From positions 1 through 59,247 of the forward strand of contig NZ_KB849993.1 of assembly GCF_000369405.1 (NCBI RefSeq): 59,247 nt of DNA, in the 5' to 3' direction. Under the pieces are notes generated by a model, which had not been told where the DNA came from, did not search any database, and worked only from the letters and a program-made list of their open reading frames with translations. Source of the stretch: Acinetobacter sp. ANC 3929. Lineage in GTDB: Bacteria; Pseudomonadota; Gammaproteobacteria; Pseudomonadales; Moraxellaceae. This document shows positions 27,088 to 34,680 of this stretch, one piece after another; within the stretch, counting starts at the first letter, position 1, and each line of letters opens with the position of its first letter. A program made the translations under genes and the position numbers.

Positions 27088-27320
27088 ACAGCCCAGAGCA
27101 CTTGCCGTCTGAGACGCACAAACCGATCACCGGCTACTTGTGGGGCGCGCTGGCCGTGCTCACCTGTCCCTGCCATTTGCCGATTCTCGCCATTGTGCTA
27201 GCCGGCACGACGGCCGGCGCGTTCATCGGGGAGCACTGGGGTATTGCAGCCCTCACGCTGACCGGCTTGTTTGTCCTGTCTGTGACGCGGCTGCTGCGGG
27301 CCTTCAAGGGAAGATCATGA
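27084..27320 (+). CDS. merE: Mercury uptake protein MerE
   Basis: The 78-residue protein has two hydrophobic helices and the Cys pair 'LTCPCHLPI', typical of MerE, a broad mercury (including methylmercury) transporter. It overlaps merD by four bases, which indicates translational coupling. Confidence 0.93.
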   Translation: MNSPEHLPSETHKPITGYLWGALAVLTCPCHLPILAIVLAGTTAGAFIGEHWGIAALTLTGLFVLSVTRLLRAFKGRS

Positions 27321-27385
27321 CCGCTTCCCAGCCAGCCGAGAGTGGGCAGCTTTGAGCTTCGCTACCAATCTGGAGGAGTACCACC
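27317..27385 (+). pseudogene. Residue of the EAL-type urf2 gene
   Basis: In Tn21-like elements an EAL-domain gene (urf2) follows merE and precedes the DUF3330 gene. Here an ATG overlapping the merE stop opens a 12-codon frame ending at TGA, and the sequence around it ('GAGAGTGGGCAGCTT', then 'GAGCTTCGCTACCA') resembles the urf2 start (..ERGQLELHYQP). The rest of urf2 is deleted and the DUF3330 leader follows. This reading is inference from a short match. Confidence 0.45.
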
Positions 27386-27598
27386 ATGAACGCAAACGCC
27401 CCGAACACTGCCAGTTGCACCACCTGCTGCGTATGCTGCAAAGAAATTCCGCTCGATGCCGCCTTCACCCCGGAAGGCGCGGAATACGTCGAACATTTCT
27501 GCGGGCTGGATTGCTATGAACGCTTCCAGGCACGCGCCAAGGCCGCGACAGAATCTGACATTGCGCCTGTCCCTGGCGGTTCGCAGCCGTCAGATTGA
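27386..27598 (+). CDS. DUF3330 Cys-rich protein of mer transposons
   Basis: The 70-residue protein has five cysteines in its first 18 residues ('CTTCCVCCK') and two more in '[11 protein letters not shown]', the DUF3330 layout found after urf2 in Tn21-type mercury transposons. A metal-binding role is likely but unproven. GGAGGAG precedes the start. The transposon DNA ends just after this gene, where the sequence becomes AT-rich. Confidence 0.85.
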   Translation: MNANAPNTASCTTCCVCCKEIPLDAAFTPEGAEYVEHFCGLDCYERFQARAKAATESDIAPVPGGSQPSD

Positions 27599-27670
27599 AG
27601 CATGGTCTATTAATACATTTATTATTAGATCACTCTGCTAAAAATTTTAGTTAGACCACCTAAGCAATTT

Positions 27671-27733
27671 AAGTTTAATAAGTTTAATAAGTTTAATAAG
27701 TTTAATAAGTTTAATAAGTTTAATAAGTTTAAC
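27671..27733 (+). repeat. Seven tandem 9-bp repeats (AAGTTTAAT)
   Basis: Seven perfectly phased units, six AAGTTTAAT and a last AAGTTTAAC, occupy 63 bp right after the mer remnant. Short AT-rich tandem repeats near plasmid origins can be binding sites for Rep or Par proteins or the target of slippage. No protein frame covers them. Confidence 0.9.
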
Positions 27734-27768
27734 TGCTATAAAGTGGTATTGTTCACTAGTACACTCAT

Positions 27769-28060
27769 TTATGAAGGATTAAAGGTAACCATCCGATAAA
27801 GCACCCAACACATCCCTCGCTTCAGTAGCTTTGCAGTAAGTACTAAATTCAAATCCCGTATGTAGATATATTCGCCTTTTGGATGGAGAACAAGCTCTGC
27901 ACCACCAAAGCCCACATTTATTACATTGCCTTACCCTGCAACGTTTAATCCATCCATTACAGCAATACTACCCGTTCACATTACTTTATCTCGGCTGATA
28001 ATCAGCGTAGTAACTTTAGCCAATCTCGCTGCAATTTCCATGTCAGGAATTTGTCCACTT
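27769..28060 (-). pseudogene. Decayed gene of unknown function with in-frame stops
   Basis: One minus-strand frame reads sensibly ('DMEIAARLAKVTTLIISRDKVM', then 'TGSIAVMDGLNVAG', then 'GNVINVGFGGAELVLHPKGE') but is broken by two stop codons (after DKVM and after NVAG). It ends at 27769. The reading continues upstream into repeat R1. I do not recognise the family. It is probably a gene killed by the repeat insertion. Confidence 0.4.
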
Positions 28061-28235
28061 ATTCCAATGATGATGAGAACTGCAGCATTGACTTAGATCG
28101 CCAGTGCTCAGTACTGGCCATCATGTAGCTTTTATCGCTTTAGCGCCTTAACTTATTTAAGTGGCGTAACTTGCATAACTTATGCATCCTATTTAAGTGA
28201 TGTAAGTTATAGTATTCCGTGTCAGGAATCTGTCT
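28040..28235 (-). repeat. 179-bp-family repeat R1 (inverted relative to R2, R3)
   Basis: The reverse complement matches R2 and R3 at 31360-31676 nearly base for base, including 'CTGCAGTTCTCATCATCATT', 'CCAGTACTGAGCACTGG' and the TAAGTTACGCCACTTAAATAAG region. The inverted copies therefore bracket the partition, origin and replication genes. Confidence 0.8.
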
Positions 28236-28240
28236 ACTTA

Positions 28241-28492
28241 TCAGCGTCCGCGGAACTGCAGGATTTCTGCTTTGTTGTTCGCAACGAGGGCTAATTCTGG
28301 AGTTCCGTATAAGGCATAATCAATAACGACGCCTGATGCGAACATAGCGATTGGGCTGAAACGGAAGGTATCAGGAGCAATCGCTTTGGCAGAATTCCCC
28401 AAGGTGCTCACAATAAGATTCACATTGATGAAATCTGGCTTTCTACTCAGCCCATGGATATGCGAGCAGTTACTTATACTGCTCTTTCTCAT
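28241..28492 (-). CDS. Hypothetical protein fragment, 83 aa
   Basis: The frame is uninterrupted and moderately hydrophobic in the middle ('FRFSPIAMFASGVVIDYALYG'), but I do not recognise it. It ends exactly next to repeat R1 and could be the upstream part of the decayed gene that continues at 28060-27769. No ribosome-binding site is evident. Treat as a gene remnant. Confidence 0.3.
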   Translation of the reverse strand: MRKSSISNCSHIHGLSRKPDFINVNLIVSTLGNSAKAIAPDTFRFSPIAMFASGVVIDYALYGTPELALVANNKAEILQFRGR

Positions 28493-28934
28493 GTCCTAAA
28501 AGCCTTTGACCATGTCAAATCGCAACATTGAGGTTATCTTGTTTTGGAATAAGCGTGGTCATTGTATGAAAGTGTTGATACATGATGGACTGGGTATTCA
28601 AAGCTCTACGGTTGAAACAAGCAACATTTCACTGGACTCAAACTCATCATAGTGAAACAATTACAAGCATTGATTCAGAGTTTCGCTTGATAAAGAATTT
28701 GACAATGTGCATCAAACATCATGACATCAATTCAGTCAGCCAAGCTGAATAGCCTAGATCCGTGTCTGTGCAGAAAAGGACGCCTTCATATAAAATAACT
28801 CAAATAGATAAATTACCACCACACTGCTAGAGCCTGAGCTGAATTTAAAAATATCTATAGGGTTCACCGGGGACTTACAGTAAATTTAACTTGGATAAAA
28901 AATATCCCCCTTAAAAAAGTGGGATATTTTTAAT
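28493..28934. other. No intact gene; possible IS66-type debris
   Basis: A plus-strand patch around 28513-28600 reads 'VILFWNKRGHCMKVLIHDG', which loosely resembles IS66-family TnpB. Stops follow in every frame. Nothing else can be assigned up to the partition genes. A T-rich stretch near 28905-28935 follows paired 'ATATCCC'/'GGGATAT' arms and may terminate the par transcript. Confidence 0.35.
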
Positions 28935-29222
28935 TTATTTATTTAATATTTCTTTTAATTCATCTGCACTATATGTCGATAAATTTTCTATAGCTGCTCG
29001 AACAATACTTGAACGATTTATTCTTGCATTTTGCCCTTTTACAACCAGCTCATCAATTAGTTTACTAATATCTTCATTGAGAGAAAAAGTGTAACGAATA
29101 AATTTTTTTTCACTTGATTCTAAAGCCTTTACCCTCTTTTCTGCACCAGATATAAATGCATCTAACATTTTATCTTGTTCAGTAGGTTCAGGTTTTTTGT
29201 TTAGCCCAGTTAAACCAGCCAT
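28935..29222 (-). CDS. Partition partner protein, ribbon-helix-helix type
   Basis: The 95-residue protein has a disordered N-terminus and a C-terminal RHH-like segment ('FIRYTFSLNEDISKLIDELV' then 'INRSSIVRAAIENL'). It is encoded two bases after parA, the arrangement of type Ib partition systems, in which the small protein binds the centromere and the parA promoter and stimulates ParA ATPase. Candidate binding sites are the TAAGTTAC motifs upstream of parA and in the flanking repeats. Confidence 0.75.
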   Translation of the reverse strand: MAGLTGLNKKPEPTEQDKMLDAFISGAEKRVKALESSEKKFIRYTFSLNEDISKLIDELVVKGQNARINRSSIVRAAIENLSTYSADELKEILNK

Positions 29223-29224
29223 AG

Positions 29225-29863
29225 TTATACTCCTAAAAACTCTCTTGCAATACTTTCAATTTCAGCTTTCGCTTTAGGATCACTATTTACTTCAAAAACC
29301 GAAAGCCCATTTTCATCTGCATCATCATAAACATTTCGATTTGTTGTGATTGAATTCAATGCATCAATACCAAATGATTTGCATGCCTCTTTTGCATCTA
29401 AAATTCTTTGAACTTGAGAAGGAAGAGTTGGACACTGAGTAATAATTGCTCTAGCTTTCAGATTTGGATTTACTGTCTTTGCTAATTTTAAAACTTGTTC
29501 CATATGATCTAAAGTTTTTAGATCTCTTCGTTTGGGTCTAAACGGCAATAACATATGTGTAGCTATAGTCATTGCTGAACGTAATGCTTCAGAATCCTGT
29601 CCACCTGCATCAATGATAATATCTTGGTATCTTTTATCTAAATCTTTTAAAACTGAACGTATATTCCCTGATGCTTGTACTGATGGAATATTATTTAATT
29701 CATCGTTTTCATCTCTTTCTTTGACCCAATCTGTTGTTGTTCCTTGAGGGTCAGCATCTAATAAGAGGACGTCTCTTTGACTTTGTTGTAAGTAAACTGC
29801 AAGATTTTGAGCTAAACAGCTTTTACCAGCACCGCCTTTTTCACCACCAACTAAGATAATCAT
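29225..29863 (-). CDS. parA: ParA-family partition ATPase
   Basis: The 212-residue protein has the deviant Walker A motif 'GGEKGGAGKSCLAQNLA' at residues 6-22, 'LLDADPQGTT' as the A' box and 'IIIDAGGQDSE' as Walker B, without an N-terminal HTH. It is therefore a short, type Ib ParA that positions plasmid copies over the nucleoid together with the RHH partner encoded just downstream. It is transcribed away from the origin. Confidence 0.9.
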   Translation of the reverse strand: MIILVGGEKGGAGKSCLAQNLAVYLQQSQRDVLLLDADPQGTTTDWVKERDENDELNNIPSVQASGNIRSVLKDLDKRYQDIIIDAGGQDSEALRSAMTIATHMLLPFRPKRRDLKTLDHMEQVLKLAKTVNPNLKARAIITQCPTLPSQVQRILDAKEACKSFGIDALNSITTNRNVYDDADENGLSVFEVNSDPKAKAEIESIAREFLGV

Positions 29864-29870
29864 AATTTAT

Positions 29871-29888
29871 GTAAGTTACGTAAGTTTG
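29871..29888 (-). promoter_or_regulatory. Direct repeats in the parA promoter
   Basis: Two adjacent 9-bp units, GTAAGTTAC and GTAAGTTTG, lie eight bases upstream of the parA start. The same TAAGTTAC core recurs in repeats R1-R3 and in the palindrome at 31300-31321, so it is a candidate binding site for the partition protein. Confidence 0.6.
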
Positions 29889-29955
29889 TTTGTGTATAAT
29901 TTAACGGTGATTTATGAAGTAATCAACTATCATGAAAAAAAAAATTAAAAAAAAG

Positions 29956-29964
29956 TTATCCACA
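29956..29964 (+). promoter_or_regulatory. DnaA box
   Basis: TTATCCACA is a perfect match to the DnaA box consensus. It lies 95 bp before the iterons, next to a very AT-rich stretch (29965-30030) suited to strand opening. Confidence 0.85.
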
Positions 29965-30058
29965 AAAGAATGGTCTTTTTGAATTTATATATATTTATTT
30001 AAATTTATTATTTATATCTCTGCTCAAAGCTTGACTAGCAAAGGGATACAGGAAGTAT

Positions 30059-30184
30059 ATGTTGACAAATTCCTACCAATAAGTTGACTTTTTCCTGTTT
30101 CTGAGTTGACATATTCCTACCAATAAGTTGACTTTTTCCTGTTTCTAAGTTGACAAATTCTGTGCATAAGTTGACAAATTCTTT
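30059..30184 (+). repeat. Six iterons (origin of replication)
   Basis: The core GTTGACA/GTTGACT begins at 30061, 30083, 30105, 30127, 30149 and 30170, that is with 22-bp spacing (21 for the last), and each unit ends TTCCT or TTC. These are the RepB binding sites of an iteron plasmid. With the DnaA box and the repB gene directly downstream they define oriV and the copy-number control region. Confidence 0.93.
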
Positions 30185-30266
30185 TATTAAAAATACTTTC
30201 ATTTGTGGACGTTAAGTAGTATTGTCAATATATCTATTTATAACATTTTCCTTAATATATCTCCCT

Positions 30267-31205
30267 ATGAGTAACATAGTATATAAAGATAATAATTTGG
30301 TTGAAGCATCGTATTCACTAAATCTATCTGAGCAAAGGCTAATATTAATTGCGATCATTGCTGCTCGAGAAATTGAGAAAGAACTTACTTCTGATACTAT
30401 ACTTACGATTCATGCTTCTGAATACATGAAACAGTTTAATTTAGGACGTCAAGCATCTTATGAAGCGTTACAATCTGCATGTGATAATCTTTTTGAACGG
30501 CATTTGAATTATAAAGCAGTAGATCCTATAACTGGAAAAATAGGAATATACAAAAGTAGGTGGGTTTCAAAAGTTGGTTATGTTAAGGAAGAGGGATGCG
30601 TCCAACTAATTTTTGCACCAGATATTATCCCCTTATTTGTAAAACTTGAAGAAAAGTTCACAAGATATGAACTTAAACAAATCTCACCACTTACAAGCAT
30701 TTATGCTATTCGCCTGTATGAGTTACTCATACGTTGGAGATCAACTGGTAAGTTATATATTTCTATAGATGAGCTTAGATCAAAACTCGGATTGATAGAA
30801 GATGAATATAAAAAGATGGGAGACTTTAAAAAAAGGGTTCTTACCGTAGCTTTAAATCAAATTAACAAATTTACGGATATTACTGTTTCTTATATACAAA
30901 AAAAGGAGGGAAGAAATATTTCAGAATTACATTTCATGTTTGAAGAAAAAGAACAAAATAAAACGAGTACAAGTGCTCCTTTAGAGCCAACTTATAAATT
31001 GACAGCTAAGCAATGTATATTCTTTGCTAAAAAGCTATGTGATATTACTAACTATCCAAAATTTGGTAATGATTTCGCACATCGTGGAGAGACTCTAGAA
31101 GACTTTCAGGAAAGGATATCAAGTGATCTTCTTGATAGCGATAATGTTAGAAAGTATTTTTCTTATTTGTTAGAAGTTGGTTATGCTCCTAAATACAAGA
31201 AGTAA
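30267..31205 (+). CDS. repB: Replication initiator RepB (Rep_3 family)
   Basis: The 312-residue protein begins 'MSNIVYKDNNLVEASYSLNLSEQRL', the standard start of Acinetobacter Rep_3 initiators, so ATG 30267 is preferred over the TTG-like start 45 bases earlier. Two winged-helix domains are expected; 'ISPLTSIYAIRLYELLIRWR' is the conserved centre. It binds the iterons just upstream, opens the origin and represses its own synthesis. The C-terminal 60 residues resemble accessory tails of other RepB proteins. Confidence 0.93.
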   Translation: MSNIVYKDNNLVEASYSLNLSEQRLILIAIIAAREIEKELTSDTILTIHASEYMKQFNLGRQASYEALQSACDNLFERHLNYKAVDPITGKIGIYKSRWVSKVGYVKEEGCVQLIFAPDIIPLFVKLEEKFTRYELKQISPLTSIYAIRLYELLIRWRSTGKLYISIDELRSKLGLIEDEYKKMGDFKKRVLTVALNQINKFTDITVSYIQKKEGRNISELHFMFEEKEQNKTSTSAPLEPTYKLTAKQCIFFAKKLCDITNYPKFGNDFAHRGETLEDFQERISSDLLDSDNVRKYFSYLLEVGYAPKYKK

Positions 31206-31299
31206 CCCTTTAGTTAATTGTCACTTTAAACAAAAGACCACGCCCTCTCATACTAAGTTTTTAATTAAGATTGCTTTCATGTGATTTTAATATGAATTA

Positions 31300-31321
31300 G
31301 CATAAGTTACATAACTTATGC
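31300..31321. repeat. 22-bp perfect palindrome after repB
   Basis: Ten-base arms GCATAAGTTA and TAACTTATGC surround CA. The TAAGTTA core is shared with the parA promoter repeats and with R1-R3. A centromere-like or regulatory role is possible. Confidence 0.7.
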
Positions 31322-31359
31322 TGGTTAAGTAACCACCTATCCTGCCTTTATAATTTATT

Positions 31360-31676
31360 GCTGCAGTTCTCATCATCATTGGAATAAGTGGACAGATTCC
31401 TGACACGGAATACTATAACTGAGGTCACCTAAATAGGATGCATAAATTATGTAAGTTACGCCACTTAAATAAGTTAAGGCGCTAAAGCGATAAAAGCTAC
31501 ATGATGGCCAGTACTGAGCACTGGCGATCTAAGTCAATGCTGCAGTTCTCATCATCATTGGAATAAGTGGACAAATTCCTGACACGGAATACTATAACTG
31601 AGGTCACTTAAATGGGATGCATAAGTTATGTAAGTTACGCCACTTAAATAAGTTGATGTGCTAAAGCGATAAAAGT
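31360..31676 (+). repeat. Tandem 179-bp repeats R2 and R3
   Basis: R2 starts at 31360 and R3 at 31539; both begin GCTGCAGTTCTCATCATCAT and run in parallel with few differences. R3 is cut at 31676 by an IS6-type remnant. Each unit holds TTATGTAAGTTACG, 'CACTTAAATAAGTT' and (in R2 and R1) a GCCAGT/ACTGGC inverted pair. A third copy, R1, lies inverted at 28040-28235 across the replicon. Confidence 0.88.
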
Positions 31677-31740
31677 GGCACTGTTGGAAATATAGATTTA
31701 AGTCGATGATTTTTCCTTTAAAAAAAGTACTTAAAGACGG
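31677..31740 (-). mobile_element. Decayed end of an IS6-family element
   Basis: GGCACTGTTGGAAATATAGAT, then a run resembling the right end of copies B and D ('GTCGATGAT..TTCC', 'AAAGTACTTA') but with several mismatches. Only about 64 bp remain, with no transposase. It shows that an older, diverged IS6 element once lay here. Confidence 0.7.
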
Positions 31741-31854
31741 CTTTGTTGCACAAAGCTGTTTGTAAGGTCTGATTCAGCAATATAATTTCCGAATGAAGAA
31801 GCCAGCAACTAAAATCTACCGTACAACGAATTGGTCCGCATATAAACTCAGTGC
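31739..31854 (+). mobile_element. IS5-family element fragment, left end
   Basis: The inverted repeat GGCTTTGTTGCACAAA, the leader and the first codons of the transposase ('MKKPATKIYRTTNWSAYK') match the fragment at 14994. The element breaks off after about 115 bp. Confidence 0.75.
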
Positions 31855-31881
31855 GAGAAACTTTCAGAGCCAAGTGAATGA

Positions 31882-32110
31882 GATAACACTAAATATAAAA
31901 AAAATGGAAGAATAATTTACTAAGTTATTGTTTTTAAGTTGATCCTTGTTTTATATGGGGGTGATAATAACTTCTGATTACTAGTTTTTACCTTAAATAT
32001 ACCGATTGAAAGATTCATTTAAAGGCTATGAATACATGAGTTTTACAGTTTGGCTAGGTCAGCATGAGTACTTTTCACAAGATTTAAGATCGACCATGAA
32101 CGTGATTAAG
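31882..32110 (+). repeat. Diverged repeat, right copy (pairs with 22186-22470)
   Basis: This stretch shares its beginning (GATAACACTAAATATAAAAA) and end (TTAAGATCGACCAT) with the segment before IS6 copy C, with a diverged middle. It too stops at an IS6 element. No gene is seen. Confidence 0.55.
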
Positions 32111-32929
32111 GGCACTGTTGCAAATAACCACGAATGGTAAGCTGAAGACTGTTTTAGCTAAAGGTGCAGCATATGAATCCTTTCCATGGTCGGCATTTTC
32201 AGGGCGAAATCATTCTTTGGGCTGTGCGCTGGTATTGTAAATATGGCATTAGCTATCGTGAACTGCAGGAAATGCTGGCCGAACGGGGTGTGAATGTTGA
32301 TCACACGACTATTTACCGTTGGGTTCAACGTTATGCTCCTGAAATAGAAAAACGTTTACGCTGGTATTGGCGTAATCCTACAGATCTGAGCTCGTGGCAT
32401 ATTGATGAAACCTATGTAAAAGTGAATGGACGATGGTCTTATCTGTATCGTGCAGTCGATCAACGTGGCGATACCATTGATTTTTATCTTTCTTCTAGAC
32501 GTAATACCAAATCAGCCTATAGTTTTCTAGGAAAGATCTTCAATACGGTGAAAAAATGGCAAATTCCACGGGTCATCAATACAGATAAAGCAGCGACCTA
32601 TGGCCATGCTTTATCACGATTAAAGCGAGAAGGAAAATGTCCAGTAGATATTGAGCACAGGCAGATTAAGTATAAAAATAACGTGATTGAATGTGATCAT
32701 GGCAAGCTAAAGCGGATCATCAGGGCCACATTAGGATTCAAATCTATGAAGACGGCTTATGCCACAATTAAAGGTATTGAAGTCATGCGTGCACTACGTA
32801 AAGGACAAGCATCGTCATTTTATTATGGTCAGCCTCAGGGTGAAGTGTGTCTAATCAACAGGGTTTTCGGTCTCTAAGTACTTTTTAAAGGGAACATCAT
32901 CGACTCAAATCTCTATTTGCAACAGTGCC
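32111..32929 (+). mobile_element. IS6-family element, copy D
   Basis: The element is 819 bp and carries the same transposase as copy B, in the same orientation. It splits IS5-family debris on its right. Flanks TGATTAAG and GTCCATTG do not match each other or those of the other copies. Confidence 0.92.
32173..32877 (+). CDS. IS6-family transposase, 234 aa
   Basis: Same protein as copy B, starting at ATG 32173, with HTH and DDE residues intact. Together with copy B it brackets the Acr3-like gene, mer operon, partition and replication genes in direct orientation, so recombination between the two could split the replicon from the remaining cargo. Confidence 0.93.
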   Translation: MNPFHGRHFQGEIILWAVRWYCKYGISYRELQEMLAERGVNVDHTTIYRWVQRYAPEIEKRLRWYWRNPTDLSSWHIDETYVKVNGRWSYLYRAVDQRGDTIDFYLSSRRNTKSAYSFLGKIFNTVKKWQIPRVINTDKAATYGHALSRLKREGKCPVDIEHRQIKYKNNVIECDHGKLKRIIRATLGFKSMKTAYATIKGIEVMRALRKGQASSFYYGQPQGEVCLINRVFGL

Positions 32930-33310
32930 GTCCATTGCAACTCTTTTCATAGCTAATTTGAATATCAATATGCTTTTGTCTTCTGCGAATGGTTGAATAA
33001 TCCAGAGCTGTCCAATCTAATCCGCAAAGTTTAATCAAGCTTTGGACAAAGCCAGCCACCATGCATACAGAAAGACGAAATAAGGATTTAATCATGAGAT
33101 AGCACTGAATGGCTATGTCAGAATAAGTTTGATTTCGACCATGTTTTCCTTGTGACTGCGAATATCATTGAATCTTAGTATCAAACCAAATTGTAAAATT
33201 ACCATGATTGATCAAAGCATGATTGTAGGATGACCAATTCGGTGTACGATAAATTTAGGTGTAGGCTATTGCTGTATAAGACCTTATCGGTAGGTTTGCG
33301 CAACAAGGCC
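32930..33310 (-). mobile_element. Decayed IS5-family element fragment
   Basis: Read on the minus strand from the end GGCCTTGTTGCGCAAACCTA at 33310, this is the start of an IS5-family element with many changes. The transposase frame is broken early, then readable from 33095 ('MIKSLFRLSVCMVAGFVQSL' to 'QKHIDIQISYEKS'). IS6 copy D cuts it at 32929. Confidence 0.75.
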
Positions 33311-33505
33311 TCAAAATCCCACCTTAAAATGCAAATAGCAAAAAAACTCTACCATTCGATTGATTTCATTTTAGAAGTAATGAAATTAGTATCTGTTTGT
33401 AATGATATTTTATAAAATTCAATATTAGATCTGCAGAGAAAAACTTATCAAACTAAGTATTGGCTAGTCTTTTTCTTCGAAAAACTTATCAAACGAAGTA
33501 TTAAG
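33311..33505. other. No gene recognised
   Basis: The stretch holds two near-direct repeats of AAAACTTATCAAAC..AGTATT (about 33438-33455 and 33480-33500), lying just 3' of the XRE gene. Nothing codes here. Confidence 0.4.
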
Positions 33506-33727
33506 TTAATCTTTTTCTTCAACTTCTTCCTTAAACTCAAACAAATCATTCATCGTACAGTTAAAGTACTTACACAACTTATCGGCGACTGGTAATTCAA
33601 TACGTACAGCACGGTCATAATACATACTTGTGAGCGTGTTGCGATTGATACCTGTTGCATGCACCACTTCACTTAATTTTAAAATTTTTCTATCGCCCAT
33701 GAGGCTAGATAACTTACAAGTAATCAT
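33506..33727 (-). CDS. XRE-type (Cro/CI) regulator, 73 aa
   Basis: This is a single-domain HTH_XRE protein of the YozG type: 'LKLSEVVHATGINRNTLTSMY' is the HTH and 'ADKLCKYFNCTMNDLFEF' the conserved helix 5 region. It is divergent from the gene starting near 33793-33913. Two near-identical 17-bp palindromes lie between them, so it probably represses itself and its neighbour. A translation start at ATG 33727 fits the family N-terminus loosely; the internal ATG at 33697 would be shorter. Confidence 0.82.
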   Translation of the reverse strand: MITCKLSSLMGDRKILKLSEVVHATGINRNTLTSMYYDRAVRIELPVADKLCKYFNCTMNDLFEFKEEVEEKD

Positions 33728-33749
33728 ATTTAAATTAATTTACAAAAAA

Positions 33750-33819
33750 TAACTTGCTGTGGGTTATTTGAAGTTGTTGACTGAGTAATACTTTGCTAAA
33801 ATTAACCTACAGCAGGTTA
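33750..33819. promoter_or_regulatory. Two XRE operator palindromes
   Basis: TAACCTACAGCAGGTTA (33803-33819) and, in reverse orientation, TAACCCACAGCAAGTTA (33750-33766) agree at 15 of 17 positions and are palindromic around ACAGC. Their placement between divergent genes makes them likely sites for the XRE protein. Confidence 0.75.
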
Positions 33820-34173
33820 TTACAACTTATAGAAAGTATATTTTATCCATTTCAACTAAATTATAACTTTTTAAATATAAGGATTGAACCTGCATTAGAT
33901 TATTTTGTGGAGATGACCGCCGTGTTACCAAATGAGTTATTGATCAGCCAGCAAGCTCGTGACTTAGGAAATCAATTAATTAAAGAAATGAACATCAATA
34001 GAAGTTATGGAATGGCTAATTTTCTTGGAGTAAATACTTGCTATGATAATCATCAGGCTGTACTTATTTGGACATTTCAACTGCTTGAAAGGGAACCTGC
34101 CTTAAATGAATTAGCAGAAATTAAAAAATATTTTCTTTTAATCTTTCCAGATAGTGTTTATCAATTAGCCTAA
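33793..34173 (+). CDS. Hypothetical protein divergent from XRE regulator
   Basis: The open frame can start at TTG 33793, but that start overlaps the operator. The ATG at 33913 ('MTAVLPNELLISQQ') would give an 86-residue protein more consistent with the operator lying upstream. The product is helical and soluble, unrecognised, with 'EIKKYFLLIFPDSVYQLA' at its end. As the partner of a dedicated XRE repressor it could be the effector of a small control module. Confidence 0.45.
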   Translation: MLKLTYSRLLQLIESIFYPFQLNYNFLNIRIEPALDYFVEMTAVLPNELLISQQARDLGNQLIKEMNINRSYGMANFLGVNTCYDNHQAVLIWTFQLLEREPALNELAEIKKYFLLIFPDSVYQLA

Positions 34174-34315
34174 GTTGTTTTTAAAATTAATTTATTAAAT
34201 AAAAAGCACTAAATCAAAGAAAGCTTTATTTAAAAATACCTATTAATTCAAAAACATACCATTTACTGAATATATGAAGCATAGGTTCCTGCTCTATCAC
34301 TCACTCGTACTAAAA

Positions 34316-34635
34316 TTACATCGCTCTTTTTACTGATACTAAACAATTTATGTCCACGCCACGTTCTGCGGCTTCGAGGGCTAGTTTTTGTTGAACCACT
34401 GAGAACAAGGACAACAAACTGCCTACTATATTTTCCCGGAGAGTGGTGTAGGAACTTTTTCATTATTGCTAATCATATCAGCGACAACATCAGCAACGAG
34501 CTCCTCTATTCCTGAGAATGCTTTAGACTGATCCGCATCAAGCCAAGACAATGATGGAAACTCAGCACACAACCCAACATACTCATTATATTCTGCTGAC
34601 CATGTAACACGGCAAGTATATTGTTTACTATCCAT
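34316..34635 (-). pseudogene. hicB: HicB-type antitoxin, frameshifted, without hicA
   Basis: The first frame reads as HicB ('YTCRVTWSAEYNEYVGLCAEFPSLSWLDADQ' in part, then 'VADVVADMISNNEKVPTPL'). After an early stop the family's C-terminal DNA-binding part continues in another frame ('KLALEAAERGVDINCLVS') and ends at 34316. The gene has at least one frameshift. No hicA toxin lies upstream, where it is normally found; the integrase gene is there instead. It is a relic of a hicAB locus. Confidence 0.75.
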
Positions 34636-34680
34636 TTGAAACCCCATAATGTTTTAAGTCTATGTATAAAAGTACGATTT

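Noticed and set aside
27671..27733. Possible CRISPR-like array
   Set aside because: The units are only 9 bp and contiguous without spacers; no cas gene is present. It is a simple tandem repeat.
28513..28660. IS66-type TnpB remnant
   Set aside because: Only about 20 residues resemble the family, and there are stops around it. Mentioned as possible debris but not listed as an element.
30059..30184. Iterons read as a CRISPR array
   Set aside because: 22-bp spacing, a GTTGAC core, a DnaA box nearby and repB downstream identify them as replication iterons.
31295..31330. A pdif site around TTAGCATAAGTTACATAACTTATGC
   Set aside because: CATAA and TTATG elements are present but the spacer and the outer halves of both arms do not fit XerC/XerD consensus; it is a separate palindrome.
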